NCBI RefSeq assembly: GCF_008312935.1
Contig: NZ_VSZO01000014.1
Coordinates: forward strand, 1-64,000
Origin: Roseiconus lacunae
GTDB taxonomy: Bacteria; Planctomycetota; Planctomycetia; Pirellulales; Pirellulaceae
Direction of reading: 5' to 3'
DNA length: 64,000 nucleotides
The position numbers and the translations under genes are program-made. Within the stretch, counting starts at the first letter, position 1, and every line of letters begins with the position of its first letter. Below are positions 28,232 to 38,200 of the stretch, one piece after another. The notes beneath the pieces were generated by a model. It did not search any database. It worked only from the letters and a program-made list of their open reading frames with translations, and was not told where the DNA came from.

Positions 28232-28900
28232 ATGAATTCAATGATCCGTCCGACCGAGTCTTCACCGCGAACCGACGCTTGGCGTCTATGGATTGATCGC
28301 TGCGGTGGATACGCCGTGTTCGCGGCGGATCAATTGACGATCGGCGGCGTTCGCCAGCAGGGGAACTCGGCCGAGGTCGCGGTACAAACGGATTGGCGGC
28401 GAATCGAAGGGACATTGATCCGCCACGGCGGAGATTACTTCTGGGGGCCGGTACCCGAATCACGGGCACCGGCGGCGGCAAACGCGACGGGCGATGCTTC
28501 ACGAACGCCATTGGGAGTGGGGCGACAATTGTTGGCCGATGGAAGCCGGTTGCCGATTGATGGCGCCGCATCGCTGCGGATTCGAAAACCGTCGGTATTG
28601 TCCGCGTCAGCCGTGCTGGAACTCGACCCGCCGCATCGGTTTGCAGACCACGTGGACCAGATCTTGATTGCCGAAAAGACGTTGCTGATTGGGCCGACGG
28701 CTGCCAACCACATCCGCTGTGCCAGCTTGGACGTTTCGGCGGTCTTGGTGATCCGCGACGGGATGTGGAAGGCGAAGCTGAACCGAACAAGCGAACCATC
28801 GCGTTTTCTCGCGTCGGAAACGCCGCGCGAATTAGTGGACCTGATTCCTGGCCGGCGTGTCTCGCTCGGGCCTTTGGACATGATGTTGGAAGAAGTATGA
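28232..28900 (+). CDS. FHA-like protein of the kinase operon
   Basis: 222 residues from ATG 28232 (28241 is also possible). No signal peptide or membrane helix. It seems to hold two degenerate FHA-like halves: DQLTIGG...RRIEGTLIRHGGDYFWGP (residues ~34-75) and KTLLIGPTAANHIRCASLDVSAVLVIRDGMWKAKL (~145-180), each a glycine turn followed by a RHxG/D-type strand. FHA domains bind phosphothreonine, so it is a plausible substrate or adaptor of the kinase encoded next. The stop overlaps the kinase start (ATGA), indicating coupled translation. The FHA assignment is moderate since the canonical GRxxS core is altered. Confidence 0.65.
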   Translation: MNSMIRPTESSPRTDAWRLWIDRCGGYAVFAADQLTIGGVRQQGNSAEVAVQTDWRRIEGTLIRHGGDYFWGPVPESRAPAAANATGDASRTPLGVGRQLLADGSRLPIDGAASLRIRKPSVLSASAVLELDPPHRFADHVDQILIAEKTLLIGPTAANHIRCASLDVSAVLVIRDGMWKAKLNRTSEPSRFLASETPRELVDLIPGRRVSLGPLDMMLEEV

Positions 28901-31263
28901 ACTCGCTCGCACCAGAACCTCGTACAGATTCCTGCGGTCCGCGCCACGCGAAAGGACGCAGCGTTCCGGGATATCCGGCTTCGGAAACTCAGTCGGCGAA
29001 ACTGTCCGGGGACGGCCCGGGGCGTCGCGAAAAGTGCTGTTTTCGAAAAATGAACCTGTTTGAGGCTGTTTTTGGGTCTCTTAAACCGAACAAAAGTCCG
29101 CTCGTTCAGATCGGATCGGCGCAGAGTTCAAAGCAAACGCGTGACGGCGGCGCGATCAACGATAAAATGGAGCTCGCCGAAACTTCGGCAGGGCAAGCGG
29201 CGGGAACGTTCCCCCCGAGAGTCACTGCCGGGAAATCGGCCACCAGCTCTTCCAGCGCATCGAAATCTATGTCCTTCACGTTTCCACCGGGTGCACAACC
29301 GCTTTCGCCGTATACCATTCGGCGCGGGGTCGGTGTCGGCGGATTCGGTGAAGTCTACTTTGCCGTCAGCGAGGCTGGCAAAGAGGTTGCGCTCAAGCGA
29401 ATTCAACGTAACCTGGAAGTCGAGTTGCGAGGGGTGTCGCAATGTCTAAATCTAAAGCACCCCAATTTAGTTTCCTTATATGACATCTGCCGCGACGGTG
29501 ACGGTGGCTCTTGGGTAGTGATGGAATATGTCGCGGGGAACAATCTCCGCGAAGTACTCGATCAAAACCCGGCTGGCTTGCCCGAATCAGACGCACGTCA
29601 ATGGTTTGCGGGGATCGCCGCCGGGGTTTCGCACTTGCATGGCGCCGGGCTCGTCCACCGCGATCTCAAGCCGGGCAATGTTTTTGACGACCTGGGAATC
29701 GTCAAGGTCGGCGACTACGGCCTCAGCAAATACATCAGCGCGTCTCAACGCGGCGGACATACCGAAAGTGTGGGCACGTTCCACTACATGGCACCCGAAA
29801 TTGGACGTGGGCAATACGGGCGAGAGATCGATATTTATGCGCTCGGAATCATCTTGTATGAGTTATTGACCGGACGAGTCCCCTTTGACGGTGAAAGTTG
29901 TCACGAGATCATCGTCAAGCACCTGACGGCGCTGCCAGATCTTTCCGCAGTGGCGTCGCCTTATCGTGAAGTCATCGCCTCGGCTTTGGACAAAGACCCC
30001 ACCAAACGGCCCGCGACGGTTGCCGATCTGATTCGTCCACTTGAAATCGGTGCGCCCAGCGCTGCCGTTCTACCCGGCCTTCACCCCAATCAAGTCAACG
30101 GCGTGGATACCGCGAAGACAACCGCTCAAACGAAGGGGGCAGTCAAAGCCAAGTCTCAGCTTCACGAGCCGGTTGCCACAGTCGCCGCCACATCTGTCAC
30201 AAGGCCTCCTTACGAGCGGCCCGGTGAAGAACCGTTGCTCCGTGCGATCCGCAAAACAACGTACGACTTAGGGCTGTGGTGGCAGTCACTCGAGCAATCG
30301 CCTCGTTCACGGTTTTGGATCGGAGCATTTGTAGCGTTCATCCTGTTTGTCAACACCAGTTGGTTGTTACCGGTGTTGTCCGTCCTTGCGGCGATTTATG
30401 TTCCGTACTACATCATCCGCCAGATGGTGCTGCACACCAACGAGCAGCCCAGTTATGCACGTGCCCATCAGCTCGCGTCGCTTTCGGCAAAGCCCAAACG
30501 ACCAAAAAGCAAGCATGAATGGAAGACCGAGGTTCGCAATACGTTGCGTGCGAAGCACAACCTCGTGCGTTTGGCGGAGTTGAATACGTCTTGGTTGGCA
30601 TCGTCTTTGACGGTGCTTGCGATGGCTGTCGTCGCTGGGGTCATTGGCCTTCGCAGTGGGGACGTGACAGCGATCGAACTCGCCCCGTTCTTTTGGATGG
30701 CTTTGGTCGTCCTCGTCGGGGCCCAAGGCATTTTATTGTTGGGCAAGTTATGGGAACGCGACGAAGGCGAAGGCCTACCACGCCGCTTGGTGCTCGCCGG
30801 GATCGGGGCACTGGTCGGTTGGTGGGCGTATTCACTGACCGATTTCTTTTTGTTGTCCACGATGCCGGCGCAAAGCGATTGGCTACAAGGTGACCTTCCT
30901 CAAGCGCTTTATCATGAAAACGGAACCGTCCGGGCATCCGGGATGATGGCGCACTTTGCGTTGTTGTTCGGGGGCATCCGATGGTGGAAAACCGTTGATC
31001 CTTTGCGCCGCACGCGTCTAAGTTTATGGGCCGTCGCGGTCACCTGCGTTGCCGCCTGGGGCGTCCATCAATTGCTGCCCATCCCGCAGCCGATCGGATT
31101 ATTGGTCGCAGGAGGTTTGGCGATTGCCACGCAGATGTCCGCCCCATGGATCAACCCGCGTTCCTACGAAACCGAAATCGCACGTTTCTCAGATCGGCAA
31201 ACCGGCCGCCGGAAACGTGACACTCGGGCCAATGACTCGCTTGCCATGGAGGTGAATTCATGA
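28897..31263 (+). CDS. Membrane Ser/Thr protein kinase (PknB-type) with multi-helix C-terminus
   Basis: 788 residues from ATG 28897, which overlaps the previous stop (ATGA) and has GGAAG upstream; ATG 29050 is an alternative that removes a poorly conserved N-terminus. Kinase landmarks are GVGGFGEVYF, VALKRI (Lys167), HRDLKPGN (catalytic Asp256), GDYGLSKY (Asp273, DYG in place of DFG), GTFHYMAPEI and DIYALGIILYELLTG. A Ser/Ala-rich stretch precedes the domain. After a ~60-residue linker come six to eight membrane helices (from ~470), unlike the single helix of PknB, and no extracellular sensor such as PASTA. It is the third gene of a unit with a coiled-coil and an FHA-like protein. Confidence 0.9.
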   Translation: MNSLAPEPRTDSCGPRHAKGRSVPGYPASETQSAKLSGDGPGRREKCCFRKMNLFEAVFGSLKPNKSPLVQIGSAQSSKQTRDGGAINDKMELAETSAGQAAGTFPPRVTAGKSATSSSSASKSMSFTFPPGAQPLSPYTIRRGVGVGGFGEVYFAVSEAGKEVALKRIQRNLEVELRGVSQCLNLKHPNLVSLYDICRDGDGGSWVVMEYVAGNNLREVLDQNPAGLPESDARQWFAGIAAGVSHLHGAGLVHRDLKPGNVFDDLGIVKVGDYGLSKYISASQRGGHTESVGTFHYMAPEIGRGQYGREIDIYALGIILYELLTGRVPFDGESCHEIIVKHLTALPDLSAVASPYREVIASALDKDPTKRPATVADLIRPLEIGAPSAAVLPGLHPNQVNGVDTAKTTAQTKGAVKAKSQLHEPVATVAATSVTRPPYERPGEEPLLRAIRKTTYDLGLWWQSLEQSPRSRFWIGAFVAFILFVNTSWLLPVLSVLAAIYVPYYIIRQMVLHTNEQPSYARAHQLASLSAKPKRPKSKHEWKTEVRNTLRAKHNLVRLAELNTSWLASSLTVLAMAVVAGVIGLRSGDVTAIELAPFFWMALVVLVGAQGILLLGKLWERDEGEGLPRRLVLAGIGALVGWWAYSLTDFFLLSTMPAQSDWLQGDLPQALYHENGTVRASGMMAHFALLFGGIRWWKTVDPLRRTRLSLWAVAVTCVAAWGVHQLLPIPQPIGLLVAGGLAIATQMSAPWINPRSYETEIARFSDRQTGRRKRDTRANDSLAMEVNS

Positions 31264-32003
31264 GGCAGTTATTTCCCGCCATGACCGCAGTCGCCGTTGT
31301 CGCCTTGGTCGCGAGTGTCGGCTATGCGGAAGTGGTTCAAGCCGACAAAGCGGAAGGAACGTTGGCGATCACCGAAACACCGAGCACACCGACTGAGGAC
31401 ACCGAAACACCGGGTGCAGGAAACGAGGTGAAAGCGAACCTAGACGAAGAAAAAGAAACCGCGCGAAAGTCTGGCGTAAACGATTCGCAAGATGAATCCG
31501 ACGGCAAACACAGCAGTTCGTCGCCCTTGTCAGTGGCCCCGATGACCCACGTGACGTATCCCGACGATTGGCCGCAGTGGGCCGACGCCGAACCGAGCCT
31601 TTCCGGTAGCGTTCATACTTGGCCGGTCAGCACCGGGGGCTGTAAATCAATCGAACAGTGCGAAGAGAAACTGGTCGCGCTGCTGCGTGCCAATGTCGCA
31701 CTTTACATCAAAGAATCGACCGGCTGGATCTCCGACGGCTCGTTCCTAAGTGACCAATGGATCGACGACGAACTGATCGTTCGACGTTACGTGGGCAAGA
31801 TTGTCAAGGGCGACGAAGAGCTTCACGAAATTGCGGTCGAACTGGAGTTTGACAGCGAAGTTCGGGCGAAAATTAAGCGGGCGATGAATAACGATCAACT
31901 GGAAGATCGGCTCCGTGCGAGTAGCGGATTGTTTGTCATTGCCCTGATAGGGCTATGTTGCAGCGGTGGTTTGCTGGGCGTGATCAGCCGCCGGTTCGCG
32001 TAG
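31260..32003 (+). CDS. Secreted, C-terminally anchored protein of the kinase operon
   Basis: 247 residues; its ATG overlaps the kinase stop (ATGA), so it is translationally coupled. A signal peptide (AVAVVALVASVGYAEVVQA) leads into a ~75-residue low-complexity Thr/Glu/Ser region. A conserved-looking domain follows (GGCKSIEQCEEKLVALLRANVALYI, then EIAVELEFD). The C-terminus has a membrane helix, LFVIALIGLCCSGGLLGVISRRFA. The domain is therefore held outside the cell membrane. I do not know the family; it may be the sensor or output of the kinase, which itself lacks an obvious external domain. Confidence 0.75.
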   Translation: MRQLFPAMTAVAVVALVASVGYAEVVQADKAEGTLAITETPSTPTEDTETPGAGNEVKANLDEEKETARKSGVNDSQDESDGKHSSSSPLSVAPMTHVTYPDDWPQWADAEPSLSGSVHTWPVSTGGCKSIEQCEEKLVALLRANVALYIKESTGWISDGSFLSDQWIDDELIVRRYVGKIVKGDEELHEIAVELEFDSEVRAKIKRAMNNDQLEDRLRASSGLFVIALIGLCCSGGLLGVISRRFA

Positions 32004-32182
32004 CGCGACTCCGCCCGCGTCGACCTGTGGTGACGCTAGGAATTCTATAAATCAACGCGTTCAAACGTGGGGTGGGATGGTGACGATCGATCTGTGACCT
32101 ACAATGAGGCGTTGACGCCCGCGAGCTGGTCCGGTTGAAGAGACGTACGCGAATCAATCCACTGACCACCACCGAAGTAGAA

Positions 32183-32806
32183 ATGATGACAGACGATTCC
32201 GCCCCGGTTTACACGGCCGCCGATGTCGGTGCCGACAGCATCCTTCTTGTCGACGATACCGTGATCTTGCGGGATCGGTTGGCGATGGCCATGCGGCAAC
32301 GCGGTTTTCTGGTGCAAACCGCGGGAAGTTATGACGAAGCAGTCGAAGTGTTCCATCACTCGCCAACCGACTTGGCCGTGTTGGATCTGCGAATGCCCGG
32401 ACGGTCCGGATTGGATTTGTTGCGAAAATTGCTGCAGCTGAGTCCAAACACACGCATTATCATGCTTAGCGGATTCGGCAGTATCCCCGCCTCGATTGAC
32501 GCCGTTCGAGCCGGTGCGGTGAATTTTTTGAGCAAACCTGCTGATGCAGACGACATTCTGGCCGCAATTACGCGGGGCGATGATCCCACCGTCCCGACCG
32601 GTGAAGTCAGTTTCCCGGCTCCTTCGTTGGCACGAAACGAATGGGAGCACATTCATCGCGTGCTCTCAGACTGCGGGGGAAACATTAGTGAAGCGGCACG
32701 TCGTTTAGGCATTCACCGTCGCTCGCTGCAGCGGAAACTTCGTAAACGGGCTCCAGAAGATCCGGCTAGCCCCGAGGTAATCGAAAACGACCCGACGGCA
32801 CAGTAG
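32183..32806 (+). CDS. ActR/RegA-type response regulator with Fis-type helix-turn-helix
   Basis: 207 residues from ATG 32183 (32186 also possible). The receiver domain has acidic pair D24/D25, phospho-acceptor D68 (VLDLRMPG), LSGFGS and the KPAD lysine. A proline-containing linker leads to a Fis-type HTH, GGNISEAARRLGIHRRSLQR, the signature of the ActR/RegA/PrrA family that in proteobacteria controls redox-responsive genes. No AAA+ domain, so it is not an NtrC activator. It lies about 180 bases after the kinase operon and has no adjacent histidine kinase. Given the many cytochromes here, a redox regulon is attractive but unproven. Confidence 0.9.
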   Translation: MMTDDSAPVYTAADVGADSILLVDDTVILRDRLAMAMRQRGFLVQTAGSYDEAVEVFHHSPTDLAVLDLRMPGRSGLDLLRKLLQLSPNTRIIMLSGFGSIPASIDAVRAGAVNFLSKPADADDILAAITRGDDPTVPTGEVSFPAPSLARNEWEHIHRVLSDCGGNISEAARRLGIHRRSLQRKLRKRAPEDPASPEVIENDPTAQ

Positions 32807-32931
32807 GCTGTAGAATCAGTGGCGTTGATGCAGACCTTCGGTAGCTATCGAGACGCACCCGCCGTCGGTTGCCAATCGATCGGTCATGATGGCTTAATGT
32901 GTGGCTAGGGCCAATGTTTGGAAGTGGCTCA

Positions 32932-32992
32932 TAATCCGACCGGTGTTGGCTGCGGTTAATTCACCGAAACCGTGGCCGACGCCATTCGACTG
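32932..32992 (-). repeat. Dispersed palindromic repeat, copy D (reverse orientation)
   Basis: It shares GAAACCGTGGC and ACGCCATTCG exactly, in the same order and spacing, with the reverse complement of copy A, and the outer CGACCGGTGTTGGCTGCGGT also corresponds. It lies between the convergent stops of the response regulator and the octaheme cytochrome. Confidence 0.7.
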
Positions 32993-33025
32993 CTCCTAGT
33001 TTCATCGCTTGACGAAACATCAAGA

Positions 33026-35161
33026 TCATTCGCTAAGGCTGACCGGAGTGTGATCACGTTGATCGATCAAGGCTCGAAGTTGATCGACTGCGATCCCTTC
33101 TTCACCGAGGATCAACAGCTCGGGGCGTTGGATTTCTTTCGAACGCTTGCGTTGTAGCCAGCTTTGTAATAACTGCAGTGCTTTGAGTTGGCGTTCGTCC
33201 GAGGTGCTTGACGTTACCACGTCGAAGGTAAAGTCTGCCCCTCCCGGCAACGATTGAATCGAGCGTCGCGCGATCAATCGAATTGCTTCGTAGTCATCGT
33301 CGACAAGGGCGGTCAAGAATGGCAATTGCCACTCGTTACCCGAAGCGATCTGGGCATGTTCCCAACCCATATGCCAAGCGGCAATCGCCCGCTGGCCGGC
33401 GTCCGAACGCGTCAGCCAAATGATCGAAGCGGCGATCGATGATTCGACCGGGTCAAGCGTTGGTGGTTCGATGTCGTACCACTGATCTAAGTGATCGGCC
33501 GACCAGGCTAACGTTTGGTCGAGGTGGCACAAATTGCAGGCGTTGGGACGTTTCGCGGCATGGTCTTTCCCAACATCGGGGCTGCTGATTTGGTGGCTAC
33601 GAATCGCTTTCAACAATCCGTACGTCGTGTGGGGCATGTGGCAATTATAGCAATTCGAACCAACCGATTCGGGGGCATGGTGAGTGTGCGTTGTTCCGTA
33701 TTGCTGCGAGTCATGACACTGCGTGCATGCATCGTTGGCCAACGCTTTTTCGCTCAGTTGATCGTTGGCCCATTCCTTGATGGGACGCGTGTCGGACGCG
33801 TCTTGATGAAGATCGTGGCACGACAGGCAAGTCATTTCGCCGTTGAGGTAGCAAGGTGAATCGATCAAACCATTGTATTCACGGCCACTGACACGGATCA
33901 TTCCGTCTGGATAGTACGTTTCGTTGAGTAGGGTATCCAAGTCGGGATAGTTCAGTGTCTTTCGTGTTCGTTCGAATTCGGGTGAATCGCGATGCCACAC
34001 GCTATGCGTTTCGGTTAGATCTTTGCCGGGCCGGTATTGGTGTCCGTGTTCTTGAAACTGTAAGTCCATTCGTTTGGGATCGATGACCGAGTGGCACTGG
34101 CCACAGACTTGACCCGACCGAACTTTCGAAAGGTTGGCCGGGTTGACGATCGGATCCTTAGCGAGACGATTTGCCGATCCTTCATCTTCGAGCGATCGAG
34201 ACGGTTGAGCGTGAAAGGCAAGGTGGTCGGCGCCGGGGCCGTGGCAAGCCTCGCACGAAATCCCGAATTCGCCGACATGTGTGTCCCATTGTCCGGAAGC
34301 AAGACGTCGCCCCTTTCGCTGTGTCGAATGGCACCCGCTACAGACATCGTTCCAGCGGCCCATTTCGAATGACGAATCGATTCCCGGTGGCACCAAGAAC
34401 GCAGATTGCCGGGGAATCCATTCTCCCGTTTCGTTTAGGTGGATCAATGGGAACATGCCAACCAAGCGTTGTTCGCCGGTCGCGAACCAATAGACTTGCA
34501 TGTGATGCGAGCCTGTGGTCATTACGACCGGTGCATCGATCAGCTTGCTTGGGTCTTCAGGGTCCGTTGTTACGACCGAACACACCCCGTCTTTCATCTG
34601 CATCTTGTACTGATGTCCAAGGTTGGTGATCGACACATCATCGAAGTCACCTAGCACGATCTCGGGATCGGCGACTTGAGTCATCGTGCTGTGATACGAC
34701 GCTGCCCAAGTCGCATGATTGTTGGGGTGGCAGTCGACGCACGCGTCAGAACCCACGAACCCGTCTGTCGGAACTTCGATCGGTCGGAACACTTCCAGTT
34801 TGGCTAGCGTGACGTCCGGTGTATCGTCACTTGGTTGTTCCCCGGCACTGGCAGGCGGCACGGTCGTTCTCGCAGCGTTTGGCCGAGGCGACACGGTTTG
34901 ATCGGGCGACGAATTCGAGCGTTCGCCTTGCCGTATCGTTTCGCTACTCCTCAATTCGCCGACCTTCGATGGGGCACTCTCTGGCGGATCAGATAAACTT
35001 TGCTCGGCGATCGGATTCACCTCACGCGGCATCAAGACGGCAAGGGCGGCAAGGCAGAGCACAGAGGCAGAGAGAAACATGACTCCACTGCGGAATCGAA
35101 TTCCTAAAAAAACGCATACTGCCACGGCGAGGATCGCGATCGCAATGAACCAAGTTGCCAT
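33026..35161 (-). CDS. Membrane-anchored octaheme cytochrome c
   Basis: 711 residues. Two N-terminal helices (MATWFIAIAILAVAVCVFLG and VMFLSASVLCLAALAVLM) are followed by a low-complexity linker and a periplasmic domain with eight CxxCH sites in order: CVDCH (141), CSGCH, CEACH, CGQCH, CLSCH, CTQCH, CYNCH, CNLCH. The signature CHPNNHATWAASYHSTM and CEACHGPGADH resemble the cytochrome c554/multiheme nitrite-reductase-like superfamily. The last ~130 residues look helical (HEAT-like). It follows the TPR-CRTAC1 lipoprotein by 120 bases, probably one transcript. Likely a periplasmic electron conduit or multiheme reductase; no Lys-substituted heme site is seen, so NrfA itself is unlikely. Confidence 0.85.
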   Translation of the reverse strand: MATWFIAIAILAVAVCVFLGIRFRSGVMFLSASVLCLAALAVLMPREVNPIAEQSLSDPPESAPSKVGELRSSETIRQGERSNSSPDQTVSPRPNAARTTVPPASAGEQPSDDTPDVTLAKLEVFRPIEVPTDGFVGSDACVDCHPNNHATWAASYHSTMTQVADPEIVLGDFDDVSITNLGHQYKMQMKDGVCSVVTTDPEDPSKLIDAPVVMTTGSHHMQVYWFATGEQRLVGMFPLIHLNETGEWIPRQSAFLVPPGIDSSFEMGRWNDVCSGCHSTQRKGRRLASGQWDTHVGEFGISCEACHGPGADHLAFHAQPSRSLEDEGSANRLAKDPIVNPANLSKVRSGQVCGQCHSVIDPKRMDLQFQEHGHQYRPGKDLTETHSVWHRDSPEFERTRKTLNYPDLDTLLNETYYPDGMIRVSGREYNGLIDSPCYLNGEMTCLSCHDLHQDASDTRPIKEWANDQLSEKALANDACTQCHDSQQYGTTHTHHAPESVGSNCYNCHMPHTTYGLLKAIRSHQISSPDVGKDHAAKRPNACNLCHLDQTLAWSADHLDQWYDIEPPTLDPVESSIAASIIWLTRSDAGQRAIAAWHMGWEHAQIASGNEWQLPFLTALVDDDYEAIRLIARRSIQSLPGGADFTFDVVTSSTSDERQLKALQLLQSWLQRKRSKEIQRPELLILGEEGIAVDQLRALIDQRDHTPVSLSE

Positions 35162-35281
35162 GGGAATGTTGACCTCGATGCAAATGATTCGAAGAAAAGG
35201 AGAGGTTTGACGAGGAGCGGGAGTTGATCTTGGTGGCCGCGATCGATGTGACCTCTTGAGGTTGTCCTCAAGATATCCTGT

Positions 35282-38200
35282 TCACCGCGGCCACAGTTCC
35301 GACTGGTTCTCAATGACCAGCATTCGCTGGGAGGGAGCAATGTTCGTAAACACTTGCCGTTGTCCGCTCGGCCAATCAACGACCAATTTGTCGATGACGT
35401 CCGCTTGGTGGATGCCGATGTGAATGACCGCTTCATTTTTACCAAGGTAACCATCGCCGGTCTGAGCCCAAGCAACGTGCCGCTTTCGACCGGCGGTCAA
35501 TTCTATTCTGGTTCCGATCGCGTCACGTTCCGACTTCGTCCCGATCAACTCAAGCATGATCGCTTGTCCGGTTGACTCGGTTTGGTTTTCGAGCAAGACG
35601 AAATCATCCACTAAATCAGTGATGGCAAGATCTAACCGACCGTCTTGATTGTGATCAAGGGTGACGACGCATCGACCGAGATGTTCTGCTTGGAAATAGT
35701 CATCGGATCCCTCGACGTCGATCGGATGGAAATGATTGTCCCGCCGCGCCAATATTTGGGTGGGCATTCGGAATGGTTTTCCTTTTTGGCGAAGGTCTTC
35801 GATGTGTCCATTGGCAATCACAAGGTCAAGACTACCGTTGTGGTCGTAATCGAATGCTTGGGTGCCAAAGCCCACCATCGGAACGGTTGCTTGGTCGAGC
35901 CCGAAGGCGATCGCCTGGTCGACAAACAACTCGTTGTCTTGTTGTAGATATAGATTCGAGCATTCGCCATTGAAATTTGTGATGTGCAAGTCGACGTGTC
36001 CGTTGCCATCGAAATCTGCGGCAGCGACTCCCATGCACGCCATCGGTTTGCCCCCGGTGCCAAAAGCGACGCCGCGTTGCACGGCAATCTCCGACCAAGT
36101 CGGATTTTGATCACTTGAATTCAGTTTCCACAAATGGTTTGGGTTTTGATCGTTGGCAACAAACACTTCGTTGGTTCGATCACCGTCCAGGTCCGTGATC
36201 AAAAGCCCTAAGCCGGTGCTGGCATCGGCCTCTGGGCGGCCCAGGGTCTGACGCTTCACCGTTCCATCGGATTGATGGACGCAGACTTTGGCGTTAGCAG
36301 GGCGAAAATGTTTTGGGCCGGGAAGCTTGATGGGCTCGCCAGAGGGATGATATTGAATTTCGTTGAAGACCGATGGGTCGTCGACATACTCGACTTCGCA
36401 AAGATCTGGCAACCCGTCGCCTGTTAGATCGGCGATTCCGATAGCCATGGTTACACTCGCTTGGTTCCAGTTTTCGGGTAACCTTGCGTCGTCAATCTCA
36501 CGAAATGTTCCGTCGCCTTGATTGACCAAGATCCGATTGGTGCCGACGTTGCCAACGACAAGATCGATCATTCCGTCTTGGTTCCAGTCCCCAGCGGTGA
36601 CGCCATGGGTGTATTGATTGTCCTCGCAATGCGCCGTCTTGCTGACCTCGATGAAGGACTGGTTACCGACGACAGTTTGGTCGTAAAGGTTTCGATACAA
36701 CGAGTTCGAATGCAGGCTGACTCCGTGCGGCGGATCGCTACCGGCTTGGCCGAGATACAAATCGACTTTTCCGTCAAGGTCATAGTCCAGCGCCGCGACA
36801 CCACTTCCGAGTGCTTCGAAAAGACGGAACTCCTTTTCGATCCGTTCGGGCCGATTGAAGTGTCGCATCGTGATGCCAGACCGTTTGGCGATATCGACAA
36901 ACCTTGGCCGAAGCGGTATCGGATGGCTTGTTGGATTCCTTGACACCCTCGTTTCAGCAGGATCAGATTGGCGAGTCAACTCTCGGAGTCGCCGCTCTAA
37001 CAGCTTCAGATCGACCGTGGCTGCAATCGTTTCCAGGGGAGGTAAGCTCCAATGGTTCGGATGACGCAACAACTGTTGTTTGTGTTTGGCCAAGACCGCG
37101 AGTTGGCGTGCTGTCGGCGCCGTCGCCTGAATCACGGTTTCTTGCCAAGCGATTGCTTCGACCGGTCGTCCAAGCGTCTTCATGACTCGTCCCATCTCGC
37201 GAGCGAGGTAGGGATTGGGGGGGCCACCGGATCCCATTTTGTAGGCCAATGCCTGGGACTCGTTAATCGACTTTTGATAGTCGCGAAGTTGATCTGCTTT
37301 GGTTTGTTTCTGCTGGGTGGTCAGGGCTTGGGTGAGCGCGGTTGCCGCTTCCATGGAGCCGGGCTCGCGACGCAACGCCTCGTAAAAGCAGCCGACAGAA
37401 GAAGGATCGTTTTGCTGTTCAAGCAAGCTTCCGATCGCGAGCCAGTAAGCGGGGTATCGCCGGAGTGACTGCGATGGTTCGGATGCCCATTGCCGAAGTG
37501 CATCGAAATCTTGGTTGAGCACCAGCAAGTAACCTTGCATCGCGACGGCAGCGGGGTGGCGTCGCTTCGTGAGTAGTTCGCTACGTTCAAGAACTAGTCT
37601 AGCTTCTCTGACATCGCCATTGGCTCGGAGGGCCGCGACAACATTGAGCACGCCGTTTTGTTTGACCGTTTGCGGGTCATCGATGTTGGGCTTTTCGCTG
37701 AATTGAACCCAAGTCAGCATCGGGTTGACCAGCGCGATCAGTTCGCGAAGCGTAAGTATCGATCGAGCAGCTAAGTAGCGCAACTGTTCGTTGGCGTCGA
37801 AACGAAATCCTTGTTCGTTAAGCATCCCGGCATACAATCGCCGTGCGACCAGATGGTCCGGGGCGCGTTTGACCGCGTCGGCTAACGTCTCGATCGCTTC
37901 CAGCGGCTCGGTGGAAAACAAAAGTTCTGCTGCCTGCATTCGAAATGCGATTTCATTGGAATCGTTGTCAGAAAGCTCATTTTTTGTGGCTTCGTCGGCA
38001 GCCATTGTGAGAAGGATCTCGGCGGCTTCCTTGAATTTGGATTGCCGTACGTTGATCCGAACAAGCAATTGGCGTGCTTGTTGGTGATCCGGCTGACGCA
38101 GCATCAATTGCCGAACCACTTGCTCTGCGGCCTCCAAGTCTCCACGCTCAAACGCTTGTTCGGCGGATTTGATTGGGGCAGCATCAGTTTGGGTGGCAAC

